A stretch of 64,000 nt of DNA from Streptomyces shenzhenensis (lineage in GTDB: Bacteria > Actinomycetota > Actinomycetes > Streptomycetales > Streptomycetaceae). The DNA is taken from NCBI RefSeq assembly GCF_003688995.1, contig NZ_PENI01000002.1, forward strand, positions 372,001 to 436,000, read 5' to 3'. The notes below the pieces were generated by a model. It was given only the letters and a program-made list of their open reading frames with translations. It was not told the origin of the DNA and made no database searches. The translations under genes and the position numbers were made by a program. Shown one piece after another: positions 63,206 through 64,000 of the stretch (positions are counted from its first letter, which is position 1; every line of letters begins with the position of its first letter).

Positions 63206-64000
63206 GTGATGACGCGCGCGGCACAGGCACTCCGGCACCGGGATGACGTCGTGTGCGCGGTGCGCGGACTGACCAAGACCTATCCGGCGGTGCGCGGGCG
63301 GCGCGGCACGGCGGGGACGCCCGAGGTGCGGGCCACCGACGGGGTGGAGCTGGACGTCCGGCGCGGCGAGATCTTCGGGCTGCTCGGGCCGAACGGGGCC
63401 GGCAAGTCCACCCTGGTCCGGCAGGTGACCGGGCTGCTCAGGCCGGACTGCGGCAGCGTCGAGATCCTCGGCCACGACATCGTGCGCCACCCCGAGCGGG
63501 CCGCCCGCATCCTCGCCTACCTCGGCCAGGAGTCCACCGCCCTCGACGAGCTGACCGTGTCCCTCGCCGCCGAGACCACCGGGCGGCTGCGCGGCCTCGA
63601 TGTGCGCCAGGCCCGCGCCGAGCGGGACGCCGTACTGGACGAGCTGGCGCTCGCGCCGATCGCCGGGCGGGCCCTGAAGAAGCTGTCCGGCGGGCAGCGG
63701 CGGCTCGCCTGCTTGGCCGCCGCGCTGGTCGGCGAGCGCCCGCTGCTCGTCCTCGACGAGCCGACCACCGGCATGGACCCGGTGGCCCGGCGCGCGGTGT
63801 GGGCGGCCGTCGACCGGCGGCGCGCCGAACACGGCACGACCGTGCTGCTGGTCACCCACAACGTCATCGAGGCCGAGACGGTCCTCGACCGGGTCGCGGT
63901 CCTCGACCGGGGCCGGGTCATCGCCTGCGACACGCCCGCCGGGCTCAAGGAGCGGGTGGCCGGCGAGGTCCGGGTCGAGCTGGTGTGGCGGGAGCGGGCG
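63206..64000 (+). CDS. ABC transporter ATP-binding protein (truncated by window end)
   Basis: 265 codons from GTG 63206 (or ATG 63209), running off the right edge without a stop. After VRGLTKTYPAVRG come Walker A FGLLGPNGAGKSTLVRQ, the Q-loop YLGQEST, signature KLSGGQRRLACLAAALV, Walker B LLVLDEPTTGMDPVARRAV and the H-loop LLVTHNVIEAE, then AVLDRGRVIACDTPAGLKE. This is the drug/ABC-2 exporter type (DrrA/CcmA-like); a permease gene should follow. TAGGCT at 63192-63197, overlapping the NYN stop, may be its -10. Confidence 0.93.
   Translation, partial: MMTRAAQALRHRDDVVCAVRGLTKTYPAVRGRRGTAGTPEVRATDGVELDVRRGEIFGLLGPNGAGKSTLVRQVTGLLRPDCGSVEILGHDIVRHPERAARILAYLGQESTALDELTVSLAAETTGRLRGLDVRQARAERDAVLDELALAPIAGRALKKLSGGQRRLACLAAALVGERPLLVLDEPTTGMDPVARRAVWAAVDRRRAEHGTTVLLVTHNVIEAETVLDRVAVLDRGRVIACDTPAGLKERVAGEVRVELVWRERA

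Overview
The window is chromosomal DNA from a high-GC actinobacterium, almost certainly a Streptomyces. The support is the very high GC content, frequent GTG (and one TTG) starts, a division and cell-wall (dcw) cluster of streptomycete type (rsmH-ftsL-ftsI-murE-murF-mraY-murD-ftsW-murG-ftsQ-ftsZ-pgeF-yggS-sepF-yggT-divIVA, without murC, ddl, ftsA or mraZ), a SAV_6107-type HEPN protein and an Rv2175c-type regulator. I see no prophage, insertion sequence, CRISPR array, tRNA or rRNA. This is core genome, so most of the novelty is in regulatory DNA and in protein details.

Left part (1-9.7 kb): the end of a sulfite-oxidase-like gene, an endonuclease IV gene, an 0.7 kb block of three 225-235 bp tandem repeats, a PASTA-domain Ser/Thr kinase, and a thiO-thiS-thiG thiamine operon behind a TPP riboswitch. 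These are followed by a small beta-rich protein, a FAD reductase, an Rv2175c-like DNA-binding protein and thiE. Middle-left (9.7-22.7 kb): metF, a membrane protein with a long Tyr/Gly/Gln-rich tail, a phytoene-desaturase-like oxidoreductase, a TetR regulator, a HEPN protein, a methyltransferase, a DUF3040 membrane protein, a MoxR-DUF58-transglutaminase operon on the minus strand, and a beta-carbonic anhydrase.

Centre (22.7-41.1 kb): the dcw cluster, all on the plus strand and mostly with overlapping or closely spaced genes. It makes lipid II (MurE/F/D, MraY, MurG), polymerises septal peptidoglycan (FtsW, FtsI) and builds and positions the divisome (FtsL, FtsQ, FtsZ, SepF, DivIVA). A consensus promoter with a structured leader precedes rsmH. 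A second strong promoter with two inverted repeats precedes ftsZ. A strong hairpin terminator follows divIVA.

Right part (41.3-64 kb): ileS on the minus strand behind a T-box leader, encoding an IleRS whose HIGH signature reads Gly-Ala-His-His; a DksA/TraR zinc-finger protein with a long histone-H1-like tail; lspA, an rluD-family gene, a GNAT gene, a CPA1 antiporter, an SDR, an MscS channel, a dienelactone-hydrolase-like protein, a Tat-exported PhoD phosphatase, a membrane-anchored DsbA-like protein with a neighbouring membrane protein, a DUF2252 protein, dnaE, a 58-residue basic protein, a NYN-domain protein, and an ABC ATPase cut by the window end.

Several single genes have no Shine-Dalgarno sequence and carry a -10-like hexamer exactly 7 nt before the start codon, predicting leaderless mRNAs. 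The most notable observations are the GXHH IleRS behind a T-box, the triplicated intergenic repeat, the H1-tailed DksA/TraR protein, and several uncharacterised palindromes upstream of metF, rsmH, ftsZ and phoD. I do not see a clearly new multi-gene system.
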